A stretch of 64,000 nt of DNA from Lachnospiraceae bacterium (GCA_015056795.1 SVFO01000005.1:92748-156747); one strand, 5' to 3'; shown: positions 17,256 to 26,664, counted from the first letter of the stretch. Numbers and translations: made by a program. Notes: generated by a model not told the origin, from the letters alone.

Positions 17256-17434
17256 AGTTGTATTTACCTATAAACTTATGCACATCCATTTTTCATGTAG
17301 GTTTTTGCATAAAAGCTTCAGAGCATAAGCGTTCACACATAAAGATTTTCTTATTAATTTGTATTCATAAAGCGTTCTCCTACGCATATATTGTGATACG
17401 TACTACCAATGTCACAGAACAAAAATTGTCCATA

Positions 17435-17586
17435 AACTCAGGGGGGGAAGGCTTGGCAGTCTCCCAAGATACGCTGCACCCATAGCGCGAGCGGGCACTG
17501 TCGCAGGCTATGCCTGCGATCCTGAGCTAAGCGAAGGACGTGCCGAAGGGCACACCTTGAGGAGACTGCCAAGTCAACCCCGAGTT
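17435..17586. repeat. Branched palindromic element with AACTC-GGGG / CCCCGAGTT ends
   Basis: Outer ends AACTCAGGGG (17435-17444) and CCCCGAGTT (17578-17586). Inside is a perfect 13-bp stem CTTGGCAGTCTCC / GGAGACTGCCAAG (17452-17464, 17561-17573) enclosing at least two hairpins, TCGCAGGC-TAT-GCCTGCGA (17501-17519) and GTGCC-GAAG-GGCAC (17540-17553). It lies just upstream of yabP. The ends match those of the element at 11661-11739 although the stem is different. The rest of the gap back to 17256 is AT-rich and shows nothing. Confidence 0.85.
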
Positions 17587-17613
17587 ATAATGGAATTTAT
17601 AGGAGGATGCCAT

Positions 17614-17904
17614 ATGGAGGAGTTGAACGCGCCCATTAAAACGCATAAGCTTACGATGTCGGGGAGGAAGACCTGCCTATTGAGCGGCGTGAAGGATGTT
17701 TTATCCTTTGATTTACATGAGATCCTGTTAGAGACGGAGCAGGGAATGTTGCAAATCAAGGGAGACGATCTGCATGTCAGTCGGTTAACGCTGGAAAAGG
17801 GAGAAGTGGACATTGACGGAAGGCTGGACAGCTTTACCTATTCGGACGCAGTTCCCACGGGGCAGCAGAAGGCGTCGTCCTTACTCAGCCGCCTGTTCCG
17901 ATAG
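17614..17904 (+). CDS. yabP: Sporulation protein YabP
   Basis: 96 residues from ATG 17614 with AGGAGG upstream; the frame opens earlier at 17557 without a ribosome site and inside the palindromic element. The protein matches the YabP/YqfC family (LTMSGRKTCLLSGVKDVLSF, DIDGRLDSFTYSD), which has a beta-rich fold and a role in spore cortex/coat formation under mother-cell sigma factors. It is followed 12 bp later by yabQ. Confidence 0.88.
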   Translation: MEELNAPIKTHKLTMSGRKTCLLSGVKDVLSFDLHEILLETEQGMLQIKGDDLHVSRLTLEKGEVDIDGRLDSFTYSDAVPTGQQKASSLLSRLFR

Positions 17905-17916
17905 GCGAGACGGCCT

Positions 17917-18450
17917 ATGTCGCAGGAAAACCTTTTCATGCTACACGCCCTGGAAATGGGCGTTTTTCTGGCCTTTGTCTATGATCTTCTTCGGGTGTCC
18001 CGCAGAGTATTTCCGCGGGGGTGTATTCTGGTCTCCATAGAAGATCTGCTCTACTGGTGCTTCTGTGCGGGAGAAATCCTAAGGCTTCTGCATCGCGATA
18101 ATCATGGAATTCTCCGTTGGTACGCCATTTTCGCCGCCATGGCAGGGATTTGGGCATACCTAAGCATCGCGAGTCCTCTCTTTTTGAAATACGCGACCCT
18201 CGTTCTAAAAAAGCTGTTGACGGGGCTTTTTGGAGTGATTAAAATAATAGGCAAAGGAGTGAGTTGCCATGGCAGGAAGAAAAACCAGCGCAAGGTCAAG
18301 GGATCAAAGGGACAATGCGCGAAGGAGAAGGAGAGCTGCATATCGAAAGCCACAGCAGAACCGTGTCAGCATGTTTCTGGTGACGCTTGCCGTTCTGGTG
18401 ATTGTTGCGGTGATTGCCATCAGTGCCGTGGGACTTCAGAAAAAGATTGA
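17917..18450 (+). CDS. yabQ: Spore cortex biosynthesis protein YabQ
   Basis: 177 residues. The N-terminal ~110 residues match YabQ, a multi-pass membrane protein needed for spore cortex (LHALEMGVFLAFVYDLLRVS, LYWCFCAGEILRLLH, AGIWAYLSIASPLFLKYATL). The last ~60 residues, from about 18270, overlap the divIC gene in another frame for 182 bp. In that part the sequence is Cys/Lys-rich and looks like a shadow of divIC, so the true YabQ may be shorter in relatives; here no stop occurs before 18450. Confidence 0.8.
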   Translation: MSQENLFMLHALEMGVFLAFVYDLLRVSRRVFPRGCILVSIEDLLYWCFCAGEILRLLHRDNHGILRWYAIFAAMAGIWAYLSIASPLFLKYATLVLKKLLTGLFGVIKIIGKGVSCHGRKKNQRKVKGSKGQCAKEKESCISKATAEPCQHVSGDACRSGDCCGDCHQCRGTSEKD

Positions 18451-18628
18451 TGCCTATGATGCGAAGATCGCGGAGCTTCAGGCGGAGATTCAGAAGGAAG
18501 AAGAACGGGCAAAGAAATTAGAGGAATTCCGAAAATACACCCAGACGAAGGGCTATGTTGAGGAAGTGGCTCAGGATCAGCTGGGTCTGGTATATGAAGG
18601 TGAGATTCTTTTTAAGCAGGAGAAATAA
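18269..18628 (+). CDS. divIC: Septum formation initiator DivIC/FtsB
   Basis: 119 residues with AAAGGAGTG before ATG 18269. It has a basic cytoplasmic N-terminus (RRRRRAAYRK), one membrane segment (VSMFLVTLAVLVIVAVIAIS), then a coiled coil (KIDAYDAKIAELQAEIQKEE) and the typical C-terminal AQDQLGLVYEGEILF. It works in the divisome with FtsL and DivIB. The gene overlaps the end of yabQ and carries a terminator in its last codons. Confidence 0.92.
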   Translation: MAGRKTSARSRDQRDNARRRRRAAYRKPQQNRVSMFLVTLAVLVIVAVIAISAVGLQKKIDAYDAKIAELQAEIQKEEERAKKLEEFRKYTQTKGYVEEVAQDQLGLVYEGEILFKQEK

Positions 18629-18645
18629 GGCTCCTGCTTTTTTTG
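18615..18645 (+). terminator. Rho-independent terminator at the end of divIC
   Basis: AGCAGGAG / CTCCTGCT (18615-18622, 18631-18638) followed by seven T; the stem overlaps the stop codon. Confidence 0.93.
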
Positions 18646-18676
18646 TCGCTAAATATTAAGGCAATCGCAACCAGAT

Positions 18677-18709
18677 TTGACAAAAAGAAAGACGGGTTCT
18701 TCCTATAAT
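18677..18709 (+). promoter_or_regulatory. Spo0A-type promoter of the spoIIE-like gene (21-bp spacer)
   Basis: TTGACA (18677-18682) and TATAAT (18704-18709) are both perfect but separated by 21 bp instead of 17. In Bacillus subtilis the spoIIE and spoIIG promoters have this same extended spacing and are activated by Spo0A-P bound at the -35 box. TTTGACAAA here differs at one base from the 0A-box complement TTCGACAAA. Confidence 0.8.
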
Positions 18710-18739
18710 TGCAACCAAAAGGACTGGTAAAGGGGGCAA

Positions 18740-19999
18740 ATGGGCATGCAATTCGAGAGGATGCAATTTTTGGAGGAAAAAACGAGGCAGGCGAGATATC
18801 CGTTCCAGATGCCGGATGTCTGCGGCGGAAGACTTTGCGGCTACGCGGAGAGCTTTCGGGAGCTGGCTAGGAGTTTTCAGAGGGAGGAGCCGCAGCAGAG
18901 CTTGGATCGGCGTACCTTCTTTGAGGAAGAGCGGCTTCGGGAGAACTGCGGCGTGATTGCGGGACACTTGATGGAATTGGCGGATATCATGGAACAGACG
19001 GCAGATGAGATGGCGGGCGTGGAGCCACTGGAGGAAAAAACTTGGAGGAAGCTGGCGCATGCCCTGCGCGGAAGGGGACTCATTTTGGAGGGAGCCTGTC
19101 GCGTGCCCATGGCGCTGGGCGGACAAGCTTCGCTGGAAGGCGGAGGATCGGGGATGGCAGCTCAGCATGCGTCAGGAAGTCAGCTGGGGCTGAGCCTGCG
19201 GACGGACCTGGAGGAGGGCATCATGGCCAGAGAGGCGGAGGAGGTTCTGGAAAATGTTCTCGGGAAAAAATATTGCCTCTCTTTGACGTCACCGGAAAAG
19301 GTTTGGAGGGAGCAGGGGACCTTTCTCTTTGTGGAGGAGCCTGAGTATGTGGCGCTCACGGGCTTTGCCCGCGTCATGAAGGGTCGCGAGGAAATCTCTG
19401 GGGATAATTATTCCATATTACAATCGGAACGTGGAACACTGACCATGCTGTTGTCCGACGGGACGGGCTCAGGGGAGGATGCCTGCCGCGGCAGCAGCTG
19501 GGTACTGGATCTCATGGAAAAGCTTCTGGAGACGGGGTATAGTCCAGAGACGGCCCTGAAAATGGTGAATGCGACGGCAGTGACCAAGGGAGAGGAAATC
19601 GGTCATCCCACGCTGGATCTCTGCCAGCTGGATTTGGAGCGGGGAGATTGCATGTTTTGCAAGGCTGGCGGCGCGGTCTCATTTCGAAAAAGGGAGTCGG
19701 AGGTTGAGGAGATCGCGGGCGGACAGCTTCCCCTCGGCATCTTTCAGGATTTGGAGCCCCAAAAGCAGTACCTGCGATTACAGGAGGGAGACAGCATCAT
19801 TTTGATGACGGACGGCGTTCTGGAGGCCTTTCGCGAAAAGGGGTATGAGGAGGCCGTACGAAGCTATCTTGTCGGCATGGAGGACATAGGTCCCAGGGAG
19901 ATGGCGGAGAAGCTGATGCAGCTGGCCATTTTTGCGACGGCTGGAAATGTTAGGGATGACATGACGATTCTTGTGGCCACGCTATGGAAGAATCCTTGA
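18740..19999 (+). CDS. spoIIE: SpoIIE-family PP2C phosphatase lacking the membrane domain
   Basis: 419 residues; ATG 18746 has better spacing from the AGGGGGC ribosome site than ATG 18740 and may be the true start. The C-terminal ~220 residues are a PP2C/SpoIIE phosphatase domain (MLLSDGTGSGEDA, GDCMFCKAGGAVSF, DSIILMTDGVLEAF, GNVRDDMTILVATLW). In B. subtilis SpoIIE (about 827 residues) ten membrane helices precede this; here the N-terminal ~190 residues are soluble and correspond only to the central region. SpoIIE dephosphorylates SpoIIAA to release sigma-F in the forespore. Position between divIC and tilS and a Spo0A-type promoter support orthology, so membrane attachment must differ or be lost. 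Confidence 0.85.
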   Translation: MGMQFERMQFLEEKTRQARYPFQMPDVCGGRLCGYAESFRELARSFQREEPQQSLDRRTFFEEERLRENCGVIAGHLMELADIMEQTADEMAGVEPLEEKTWRKLAHALRGRGLILEGACRVPMALGGQASLEGGGSGMAAQHASGSQLGLSLRTDLEEGIMAREAEEVLENVLGKKYCLSLTSPEKVWREQGTFLFVEEPEYVALTGFARVMKGREEISGDNYSILQSERGTLTMLLSDGTGSGEDACRGSSWVLDLMEKLLETGYSPETALKMVNATAVTKGEEIGHPTLDLCQLDLERGDCMFCKAGGAVSFRKRESEVEEIAGGQLPLGIFQDLEPQKQYLRLQEGDSIILMTDGVLEAFREKGYEEAVRSYLVGMEDIGPREMAEKLMQLAIFATAGNVRDDMTILVATLWKNP

Positions 20000-20004
20000 A
20001 AACG

Positions 20005-20033
20005 TTGACTTTTTTGCGAGTTTGAGATACATT
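20005..20033 (+). promoter_or_regulatory. Sigma-A promoter placing tilS start at or next to +1
   Basis: TTGACT (20005-20010), 17-bp spacer, TACATT (20028-20033). The expected transcript start is near 20040 and the ATG is at 20042 with no ribosome site, so the message may be leaderless. Confidence 0.6.
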
Positions 20034-20041
20034 TATATATC

Positions 20042-21685
20042 ATGAAAAGCACGGATAATATCACGAAAAAGGTATGGGAATACAGTGAATCCCTCGGGAT
20101 GCTGGAAGCAGGTGACAGAATACTGACGGGAGTGTCAGGTGGGGCAGACTCCGTCTGCCTCTTGTTTTTGTTGCATGAAATCCAGAAGCATATTCCGATT
20201 ACCCTGCGAGTTGTTCATGTCTGCCATGGCATTCGAAAAGAGGCTGGCGAGGATGCGGATTACGTGAAAAGCCTTTGTGAAAAACTGGCGATTCCTTTTG
20301 AGCGGGAGGATGTTGACGTCCCGACGCTAGCAAAAAAGGAAGGTCTTTCCGAGGAGGAGGCAGGTCGAAGGGCACGCTACGAGATCTTTGAGACTAAGGC
20401 TAAGGCTTGGCTGATGGAAGAGGAAGCAAACCTTGTGACGGCTAGAAGCACGAAGCCAACATCTGGAAGCACGAAGCCGACAGTAACATACGGACGCGTG
20501 AAAATCGCATTGGCGCACCATGCAGGTGATCGCGCGGAGACCCTGCTTTTCAACCTGTTTCGCGGCAGCGGCCTAAAGGGACTTGCCAGTATTCCGCCCA
20601 TGCGGGAGACAAAGGCAGCAGGCGTGACGGTGATTCGCCCCCTTCTTTGCTTAACGCGGGAGGAGATTGAAGAATACCTGGCGGAGAAGAAAATTGCCTA
20701 TTGCCAGGATGCGACCAATGCGGGAGATGAATATGCAAGAAATCGGATTCGGCATCATATTCTTCCCTATGCGGAGCAGGAAATCTGCCACGGCGCCACG
20801 GCGCACCTAAATCAGGCGGCAGAGCTCCTCGCAGAGACGGAGGAGTACCTCAGGCAGCAGACGAGTGCAGCGCGGAAGGCGTGCGTGGGAAGCTTTGAAG
20901 GACAGTCAGAACTGCAATTCGAAGGGCTACTAGAAGGACAATCAAAGGAGCATTCAAAGGAGCTTCGAATTACATGTGACAGCTTTGATCGTTTTCCTGC
21001 CTTGATCCAAAAGCGTCTTCTTCTGGAGCTTCTTTTGGAGCTAAGTCCTGGTGCGAAGGACATTGGCGCGGTGCACGTGGAGATGGTGCGGAAGCTCTTT
21101 TATGGAGAAAGCGGCCGAGAAGCGGATTTGCCCTTTGGGATCCATGCCAGACGAGAATATGATCAGGTGATTCTGGAAAGAAGCACGGATCCGGAAGCTC
21201 GGGGTGAGGGAGATGCCGCAGATCTGATGGAAAAGGAAGAGAAAATTTCCTTGTCGGAGCTAGCGGAAAAAGGTTTTCTTACGATTCCATGGGGGGAGGA
21301 TAGTTTCCTGTTTCACGTTCTTCCTTATGAAAAAAAAGATCAAATTCCAGAAAAAACCTATACGAAATGGTTCGATTATGATAAAATAAAAAATACGCTT
21401 TCTATCCGAACCCGCAGATCAGGTGATTATCTGATGATCCGCGGCGGGGATGGATGCCCCGTGCGAAAGCGCCTAAAGGAGTATTTTATCACGGAAAAGC
21501 TTCCGAGAAGGCATAGGGAAACATTGCCACTTCTAGTAGAAGAAGGACACGTTCTCTGGATTACGGGACATCGGATCAGCGAAGCCTACAAGGTGGAGGA
21601 GCATACGAAAACCATCTTACAGGTGGAATGGAAAAGGAAATGGAGGACAAAAGATGGCGGAGCATGTCAGGGTACTGATATCTGA
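20042..21685 (+). CDS. tilS: tRNA(Ile)-lysidine synthetase
   Basis: 547 residues, longer than the ~460 usual. The PP-loop ATP-binding motif is at about residue 30 (GVSGGADSVCLL), then VHVCHGIRKEAGEDADYV, LAHHAGDRAETLLFNLFRGSGLKGL and NRIRHHILPY. The C-terminal TilS domain ends RSGDYLMIRGGDGCPVRKRL and DYFITEKLPRRHR-like. It converts the wobble C of tRNA-Ile(CAU) to lysidine. Two insertions account for the extra length: a short repeat STKPTSGSTKPT near residue 140 and a Glu/Gln-rich stretch around 285-315. The 3' end overlaps hpt by 32 bp, so the two are translationally linked. Confidence 0.95.
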   Translation: MKSTDNITKKVWEYSESLGMLEAGDRILTGVSGGADSVCLLFLLHEIQKHIPITLRVVHVCHGIRKEAGEDADYVKSLCEKLAIPFEREDVDVPTLAKKEGLSEEEAGRRARYEIFETKAKAWLMEEEANLVTARSTKPTSGSTKPTVTYGRVKIALAHHAGDRAETLLFNLFRGSGLKGLASIPPMRETKAAGVTVIRPLLCLTREEIEEYLAEKKIAYCQDATNAGDEYARNRIRHHILPYAEQEICHGATAHLNQAAELLAETEEYLRQQTSAARKACVGSFEGQSELQFEGLLEGQSKEHSKELRITCDSFDRFPALIQKRLLLELLLELSPGAKDIGAVHVEMVRKLFYGESGREADLPFGIHARREYDQVILERSTDPEARGEGDAADLMEKEEKISLSELAEKGFLTIPWGEDSFLFHVLPYEKKDQIPEKTYTKWFDYDKIKNTLSIRTRRSGDYLMIRGGDGCPVRKRLKEYFITEKLPRRHRETLPLLVEEGHVLWITGHRISEAYKVEEHTKTILQVEWKRKWRTKDGGACQGTDI

Positions 21686-22178
21686 GGATGAAGTAAATTC
21701 CCGCATTCGTGCGATGGGCGAGCAGATTTCTCGCGACTATGCAGGAAAACAGATTCACATGATCTGTGTTTTAAAGGGTGGCAGCTTCTTTATGTGTGAG
21801 CTGGCAAAGAGAATTACGACACAAGTGTCAATTGACTTTATGAGCGTTTCCAGTTATGGAAGCGATACAAAGTCCAGCGGCGTCGTAAAGATTGTAAAGG
21901 ATTTGGACGAATCCATTCAGGGCAAGGATGTTCTTGTGGTGGAGGACATTGTTGACAGCGGTCGAACCCTGAGCTATCTCATGGAGATGCTGCGGGACCG
22001 CAAGCCTGCTAGCTTAAAGCTCTGCACGCTTCTTGACAAGCCTGACCGCAGGGTGGTTGACGTTGACGTAAATTATACCGGATTTCAGATTCCGGATGCG
22101 TATGTAGTTGGTTACGGCCTGGACTATGACCAGAGATATCGTAATCTTCCTTATATTGGCGTAATCAGTTTTGACTGA
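21654..22178 (+). CDS. hpt: Hypoxanthine phosphoribosyltransferase
   Basis: 174 residues, GGAGGACAAAAG before ATG 21654 inside the end of tilS. The PRPP-binding motif is VLVVEDIVDSGRTL at about residues 97-110, and the flexible-loop region SVSSYGSDTKSSG precedes it; the C-terminal YVVGYGLDYDQRYRNLPYIG is typical of HPRT. It salvages hypoxanthine and guanine to IMP and GMP. The tilS-hpt-ftsH order is the classic Firmicutes arrangement. Confidence 0.96.
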   Translation: MAEHVRVLISEDEVNSRIRAMGEQISRDYAGKQIHMICVLKGGSFFMCELAKRITTQVSIDFMSVSSYGSDTKSSGVVKIVKDLDESIQGKDVLVVEDIVDSGRTLSYLMEMLRDRKPASLKLCTLLDKPDRRVVDVDVNYTGFQIPDAYVVGYGLDYDQRYRNLPYIGVISFD

Positions 22179-22195
22179 GACGGGAGGACAGGGCA

Positions 22196-24031
22196 GTGCC
22201 ACAGAGAAAAAGTAGTGGAATAGGAACTTATATTATCTTTTTGTTGATTCTATTTTTGATTTTGCTCGGAATCAACAAGATCACGGATCGCGCGCAGGAT
22301 TATTCCAGGGAGAGATTGATTCAGGACTTGGAGGAGGGCAAGATTTCGCAGGTGGTGATCACGCCGAACAGCGAAACGCCTACGGGTACCGTGCTGGTGT
22401 CCCTAAAGGATGGAAGCATCCGCAGGGTTTACGTCACGGACGTACAAGAGGCAGAAGCCTTAGTCAGAAGCTACGGAATCGCACCGAGCATCTCTGACGT
22501 AAAGAGGGAGAGTTGGATCGTTACAAGACTTCTCCCCTTAATCATTGCCATTATCGTAGGTCTCTTCCTTTTCATGATCTTCTTTGGACAGAGCAATGAA
22601 CAGGCCAATGCCAGCAACAATAAGATGCTGAACTTTGGCAAGAGCCGCGCGAGACTGACCAAGGACAACAAGAAGGTCACCTTTGAAAACGTGGCTGGAC
22701 TGAGGGAAGAAAAGGAAGAATTAGCAGAGATCGTAGATTTCTTAAAGAATCCTGCAAAATATACCAAGCTGGGTGCAAGAATTCCCAAGGGTGTTCTGTT
22801 AGAGGGCCCTCCTGGAACTGGTAAAACCCTATTGGCAAAGGCCGTTGCCGGTGAGGCAGGCGTTCCCTTTTTTAGCATTTCCGGATCTGATTTCGTTGAG
22901 ATGTTCGTCGGCGTCGGTGCTGCGAGAGTCAGGGACATGTTTGCGGAGGCAAAAAAGAACCTTCCCTGCATCGTATTTATTGATGAGATCGATGCCGTAG
23001 CAAGAAGAAGAGGTACGGGTCTTGGCGGCGGACATGACGAGAGAGAGCAGACCCTGAACCAGCTCCTTGTTGAGATGGATGGCTTTGGAGAGAATGAGGG
23101 AATCATCATCATGGCGGCGACCAACCGCGTGGACATTCTGGATCCCGCAATTCTTCGTCCCGGACGGTTTGACCGAAAGGTGACCGTGTCCGTGCCCGAC
23201 ATTGGCGGTCGTGAGGAGATTTTGAAGGTACATTCCAAAAACAAGAGTCTTGCAGATGACGTGGACCTGAAACAGGTTGCCCAGACAACGGCAGGCTTCT
23301 CTGGCGCAGATCTCGAGAATTTGATGAATGAGGCAGCCATTGGTGCGGCGAGAGCGGATAAGGCATTTATCTCTCAGGGCGACATCAACAAGGCGTTCAT
23401 CAAAATTGGCATTGGAACGGAGAAGCACAGTCGCATCGTATCCGACAAGGAGAAGCAAATTACCGCTTATCATGAGGCTGGTCATGCAATCCTGTTCCAC
23501 GTGCTTCCTGACGTGGGCCCCGTTTATACGGTATCCATCGTGCCGACGGGACAGGGCGCCGCTGGTTACACCATGCCCCTGCCGGAGAAGGATGAGATGT
23601 TCCTGACCAAGAATCGGATGCTTCAGGAAATCATGGTTTCCCTGGGCGGACGCATTGCCGAGGACCTTGTCTTTGGCGACATTACGACTGGTGCAAGCAG
23701 CGACATCAAGAAGGCAACAAAGATCGCTCGCAGAATGGTTACCAAATACGGCATGTCCGAAAACATTGGCGTCATCAGCTATGACAGCGATGACGATGAA
23801 GTGTTTATCGGAAGGGATCTCGCTCATGCCAAGGCCTTTAGTGAGAACGTGACGGCACAGATTGACGTCGAGGTAAAGCAGATCATTGACGGCTGCTATG
23901 CCAAGGCGAAGGAGATCATTTTGGAGCATAAGGGAGTCCTCGAGAGCTGTGCAAAGCTCCTGCTCGAGAAGGAAAGAATCACCAGAGAAGAGTTTGAAGC
24001 GCTCTTTCCTCCCGCGGTTACAACATTTTAG
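22196..24031 (+). CDS. ftsH: ATP-dependent zinc metalloprotease FtsH
   Basis: 611 residues from GTG 22196 (GGGAGGACAGG upstream). Membrane segments lie at about 8-26 and 106-127 with the small extracytoplasmic domain between. The AAA+ domain has Walker [13 protein letters not shown] (about 203), Walker [12 protein letters not shown] (about 261), the second region of homology [20 protein letters not shown], and the zinc site HEAGH (about 425) with the downstream Asp in [14 protein letters not shown]. FtsH degrades membrane and short-lived regulatory proteins as a hexamer and in Bacillus is needed for sporulation. Length is typical. Confidence 0.98.
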   Translation: MPQRKSSGIGTYIIFLLILFLILLGINKITDRAQDYSRERLIQDLEEGKISQVVITPNSETPTGTVLVSLKDGSIRRVYVTDVQEAEALVRSYGIAPSISDVKRESWIVTRLLPLIIAIIVGLFLFMIFFGQSNEQANASNNKMLNFGKSRARLTKDNKKVTFENVAGLREEKEELAEIVDFLKNPAKYTKLGARIPKGVLLEGPPGTGKTLLAKAVAGEAGVPFFSISGSDFVEMFVGVGAARVRDMFAEAKKNLPCIVFIDEIDAVARRRGTGLGGGHDEREQTLNQLLVEMDGFGENEGIIIMAATNRVDILDPAILRPGRFDRKVTVSVPDIGGREEILKVHSKNKSLADDVDLKQVAQTTAGFSGADLENLMNEAAIGAARADKAFISQGDINKAFIKIGIGTEKHSRIVSDKEKQITAYHEAGHAILFHVLPDVGPVYTVSIVPTGQGAAGYTMPLPEKDEMFLTKNRMLQEIMVSLGGRIAEDLVFGDITTGASSDIKKATKIARRMVTKYGMSENIGVISYDSDDDEVFIGRDLAHAKAFSENVTAQIDVEVKQIIDGCYAKAKEIILEHKGVLESCAKLLLEKERITREEFEALFPPAVTTF

Positions 24032-24195
24032 CCAAAATAGAATTGGTAGAAATGCACAAAAATAGCAGAGCGAATTTGTAAACTTTGTGAATTTTGAGAC
24101 TATGCAAAAAATATAGGGGATGCTATTATAATACACGTAACCCCCCAATACATTATAGTTTTTGCTATACCCCATAAGAAAGAAATACCTTCTCT

Positions 24196-24235
24196 GAAAC
24201 AGGCTACCCCCAAGTAGCCTGTTTCACTTTTAAAA
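24196..24235 (+). terminator. Rho-independent terminator between ftsH and the GH13 gene
   Basis: Perfect 12-bp stem GAAACAGGCTAC / GTAGCCTGTTTC (24196-24207, 24214-24225) followed by ACTTTTAAAATCTTT. Confidence 0.88.
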
Positions 24236-24315
24236 TCTTTGTAGACTCTTTCCTTTTCCCTCATAAAATGATACAATAGGAACGGATATTAGACTCAAAA
24301 AGGAAGCGATGAACT

Positions 24316-26493
24316 ATGGCATTCGACCTGCAATATATCGGCTCCATGAGGCCGGTTTTTAATTTGAAGGCATTGTTTTCAGATACGACGGAGCAATTTG
24401 TCACGCCTGCGGAGCCTGCCGGGTATGACGTCGTCACCATTCGTTTTCGCACGGCGAGAAACAACGTGGATAACGTGTGGCTTGTCACTAAGGGCAAAAA
24501 AATTCCCATGACGAAATTTTGCTCCGAGGATGATTTTGACTATTATTCCTGCGAGTATCAGCTGGAAAACGAAATTTTGCGCTATCACTTCGAAATTCGC
24601 ACGGGTACCTTGGTTGCTTATTATGACGTGCGCGGTCTTTGTCATGAACCAAACGATTATTATGACATTCCGATCATTCCCGGATTTCAGACGCCAGATT
24701 GGGCAAAGGGTGCCGTCATGTACCAGATTTACGTGGACCGATTTTGCAATGGTGATCGCTCCAATGACGTTCTGACGAATGAATATTCATACATTCAGGA
24801 GCCAGTTCAGAAGATGCAGGACTGGTATCAATACCCGTCTGCCATGGACGTTCGCGAGTTCTATGGCGGAGATTTGCAGGGCGTCATCGACAAGATGGAT
24901 TACCTGAAGGATTTAGGTGTTGAGGTCATCTACTTTAATCCTCTTTTTGTTTCTCCCTCGAACCATAAATATGACATTCAGGATTATGACTATATCGATC
25001 CGCACTTTGGAAAGATCGTTTCAGACAATGGGGAGCTGTTGCATCCCGGCCAGAACGAAAACCGCCTTGCAAGCCGCTATATTGACCGCGTGACCAACAA
25101 GGCAAACTTGGAGGCCAGCAACGAGCTTTTTGCAAAGGTCGTGCAGGAAGCGCATCGCCGCGGCATGAAGGTCATCCTTGATGGCGTGTTTAATCACTGC
25201 GGATCCTTTAATAAATGGCTGGATCGCGAGCGCATTTATGAAAATGCCAAGGGATACGAGTCTGGGGCATATGTCAGCAGTGAGAGCCCATACCGCAATT
25301 ATTTTGATTTTAGGGACGAGACGAAATGGCCTTATAATCCTACTTATGATGGCTGGTGGGGACATGACACCCTGCCAAAGCTCAATTATGAAGGCTCCAA
25401 GAAGCTGGAGGAATATGTGCTGAACATCGGTCGAAAATGGGTCTCCGCACCGTTCAATGCGGATGGCTGGAGACTGGACGTGGCAGCAGACTTAGGTCAT
25501 AGTTCGGAATATAACCATTACTTCTGGAAGGAATTCCGAAAGGCTGTAAAGGAGGCCAATCCAAACGCCCTCATCCTTGCTGAGCATTATGGCTGCGCCA
25601 GGGATTGGCTGCAGGGGGATGAATGGGATACCGTCATGAACTATGATGCCTTCATGGAGCCCGTTACCTGGTTCCTTACGGGCATGGAGAAGCACAGTGA
25701 TGATTTCCGTGAGGATTTGCTTGGGAATGCAGAGGCCTTTTGGGGTGCCATGCGCCATCATGGCGCAAACTTTGCCATGCCCAGCTGGCAGGTAGCCATG
25801 AATGAGCTCTCCAATCATGACCACTCCAGGTTTCTTACCAGAACGAATCATAAGGTCGGACGTACGGGAACCCTTGGTCCTCAGGCGGCGGAACAGGATA
25901 TTCGTAAACCGGTATTCATGGAAGCTGTTGTGATCCAAATGACCTGGATGGGCGCGCCTACCATTTACTATGGTGATGAGGCAGGTCTTTGCGGCTTCAC
26001 GGATCCTGACAACCGCCGTACCTATCCCTGGAACAGGGAGGATTTGCAGCTCATTAATTTCCACAAGGACGTCATCCGTCTTCGCAATGTCCATGACGAG
26101 CTTCGCAGGGGATCTATTTGTTTTGTGGATGCAGGCTATAATTATCTGGCCTACGGAAGATTTCACCGGGACGGACATTGCCTGATCCTGATCAACAACA
26201 ATGACGGGCCACTGGAGAAGGAAATTGATGCCTGGGTCATCGGCATTCCCAAGACAGGCCGCATGCGCACCCTGATCCAGACGGACGAGGCAGGCTATTC
26301 CCTGGGCGGGCCGGAGTATGTATTACATGCAGGCCGGCTGCATATTACCCTGCCAAAAACCTCCGCGACGATTTTGAAATATGACAGACACGCACCTTCC
26401 GTCATGGAGGACGCCCCCGTCAATGCACAGCTAAAGCCTGAGATCCTGACTCCTGAGGAGGAAATGCGCCGCAAGAGACGCTTCATCCTATAG
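24316..26493 (+). CDS. GH13 alpha-glycosidase (neopullulanase/cyclomaltodextrinase-like)
   Basis: 725 residues, AAAGGAAGCG before ATG 24316. An N-terminal beta-sandwich of ~120 residues precedes the GH13 barrel (AVMYQIYVDRFCNGD, GVEVIYFNPLFVSPSNHKYD, MKVILDGVFNHCG). Catalytic residues are visible: nucleophile Asp 388 in GWRLDVA, acid/base Glu 423 in ILAEHYG, third acid Asp 502 in LSNHDHSR. A C-terminal beta domain follows. No signal peptide is present, so it is cytosolic and likely acts on imported maltodextrins or stored glucan. The layout fits the neopullulanase/maltogenic-amylase group; exact specificity cannot be read. Confidence 0.9.
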   Translation: MAFDLQYIGSMRPVFNLKALFSDTTEQFVTPAEPAGYDVVTIRFRTARNNVDNVWLVTKGKKIPMTKFCSEDDFDYYSCEYQLENEILRYHFEIRTGTLVAYYDVRGLCHEPNDYYDIPIIPGFQTPDWAKGAVMYQIYVDRFCNGDRSNDVLTNEYSYIQEPVQKMQDWYQYPSAMDVREFYGGDLQGVIDKMDYLKDLGVEVIYFNPLFVSPSNHKYDIQDYDYIDPHFGKIVSDNGELLHPGQNENRLASRYIDRVTNKANLEASNELFAKVVQEAHRRGMKVILDGVFNHCGSFNKWLDRERIYENAKGYESGAYVSSESPYRNYFDFRDETKWPYNPTYDGWWGHDTLPKLNYEGSKKLEEYVLNIGRKWVSAPFNADGWRLDVAADLGHSSEYNHYFWKEFRKAVKEANPNALILAEHYGCARDWLQGDEWDTVMNYDAFMEPVTWFLTGMEKHSDDFREDLLGNAEAFWGAMRHHGANFAMPSWQVAMNELSNHDHSRFLTRTNHKVGRTGTLGPQAAEQDIRKPVFMEAVVIQMTWMGAPTIYYGDEAGLCGFTDPDNRRTYPWNREDLQLINFHKDVIRLRNVHDELRRGSICFVDAGYNYLAYGRFHRDGHCLILINNNDGPLEKEIDAWVIGIPKTGRMRTLIQTDEAGYSLGGPEYVLHAGRLHITLPKTSATILKYDRHAPSVMEDAPVNAQLKPEILTPEEEMRRKRRFIL

Positions 26494-26664
26494 CTCAAAA
26501 AGCGGATGGCAGGAGGATCTTATGGAAATTGAGAACGCTTTTCATGCCAACCTGTTCAAGAGAAAAAATTGGCCGATGATTTTACTTGCAATTTGCACGG
26601 ACTTATGGTAGAATTTCACAGTGTTAGGAAATAAGTAACCATTGAAAAATGGATTTCCGACCAT

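Noticed and set aside
22829..24175. 448-codon minus-strand open frame
   Set aside because: It is antisense to ftsH, has no ribosome site and no recognisable domain.
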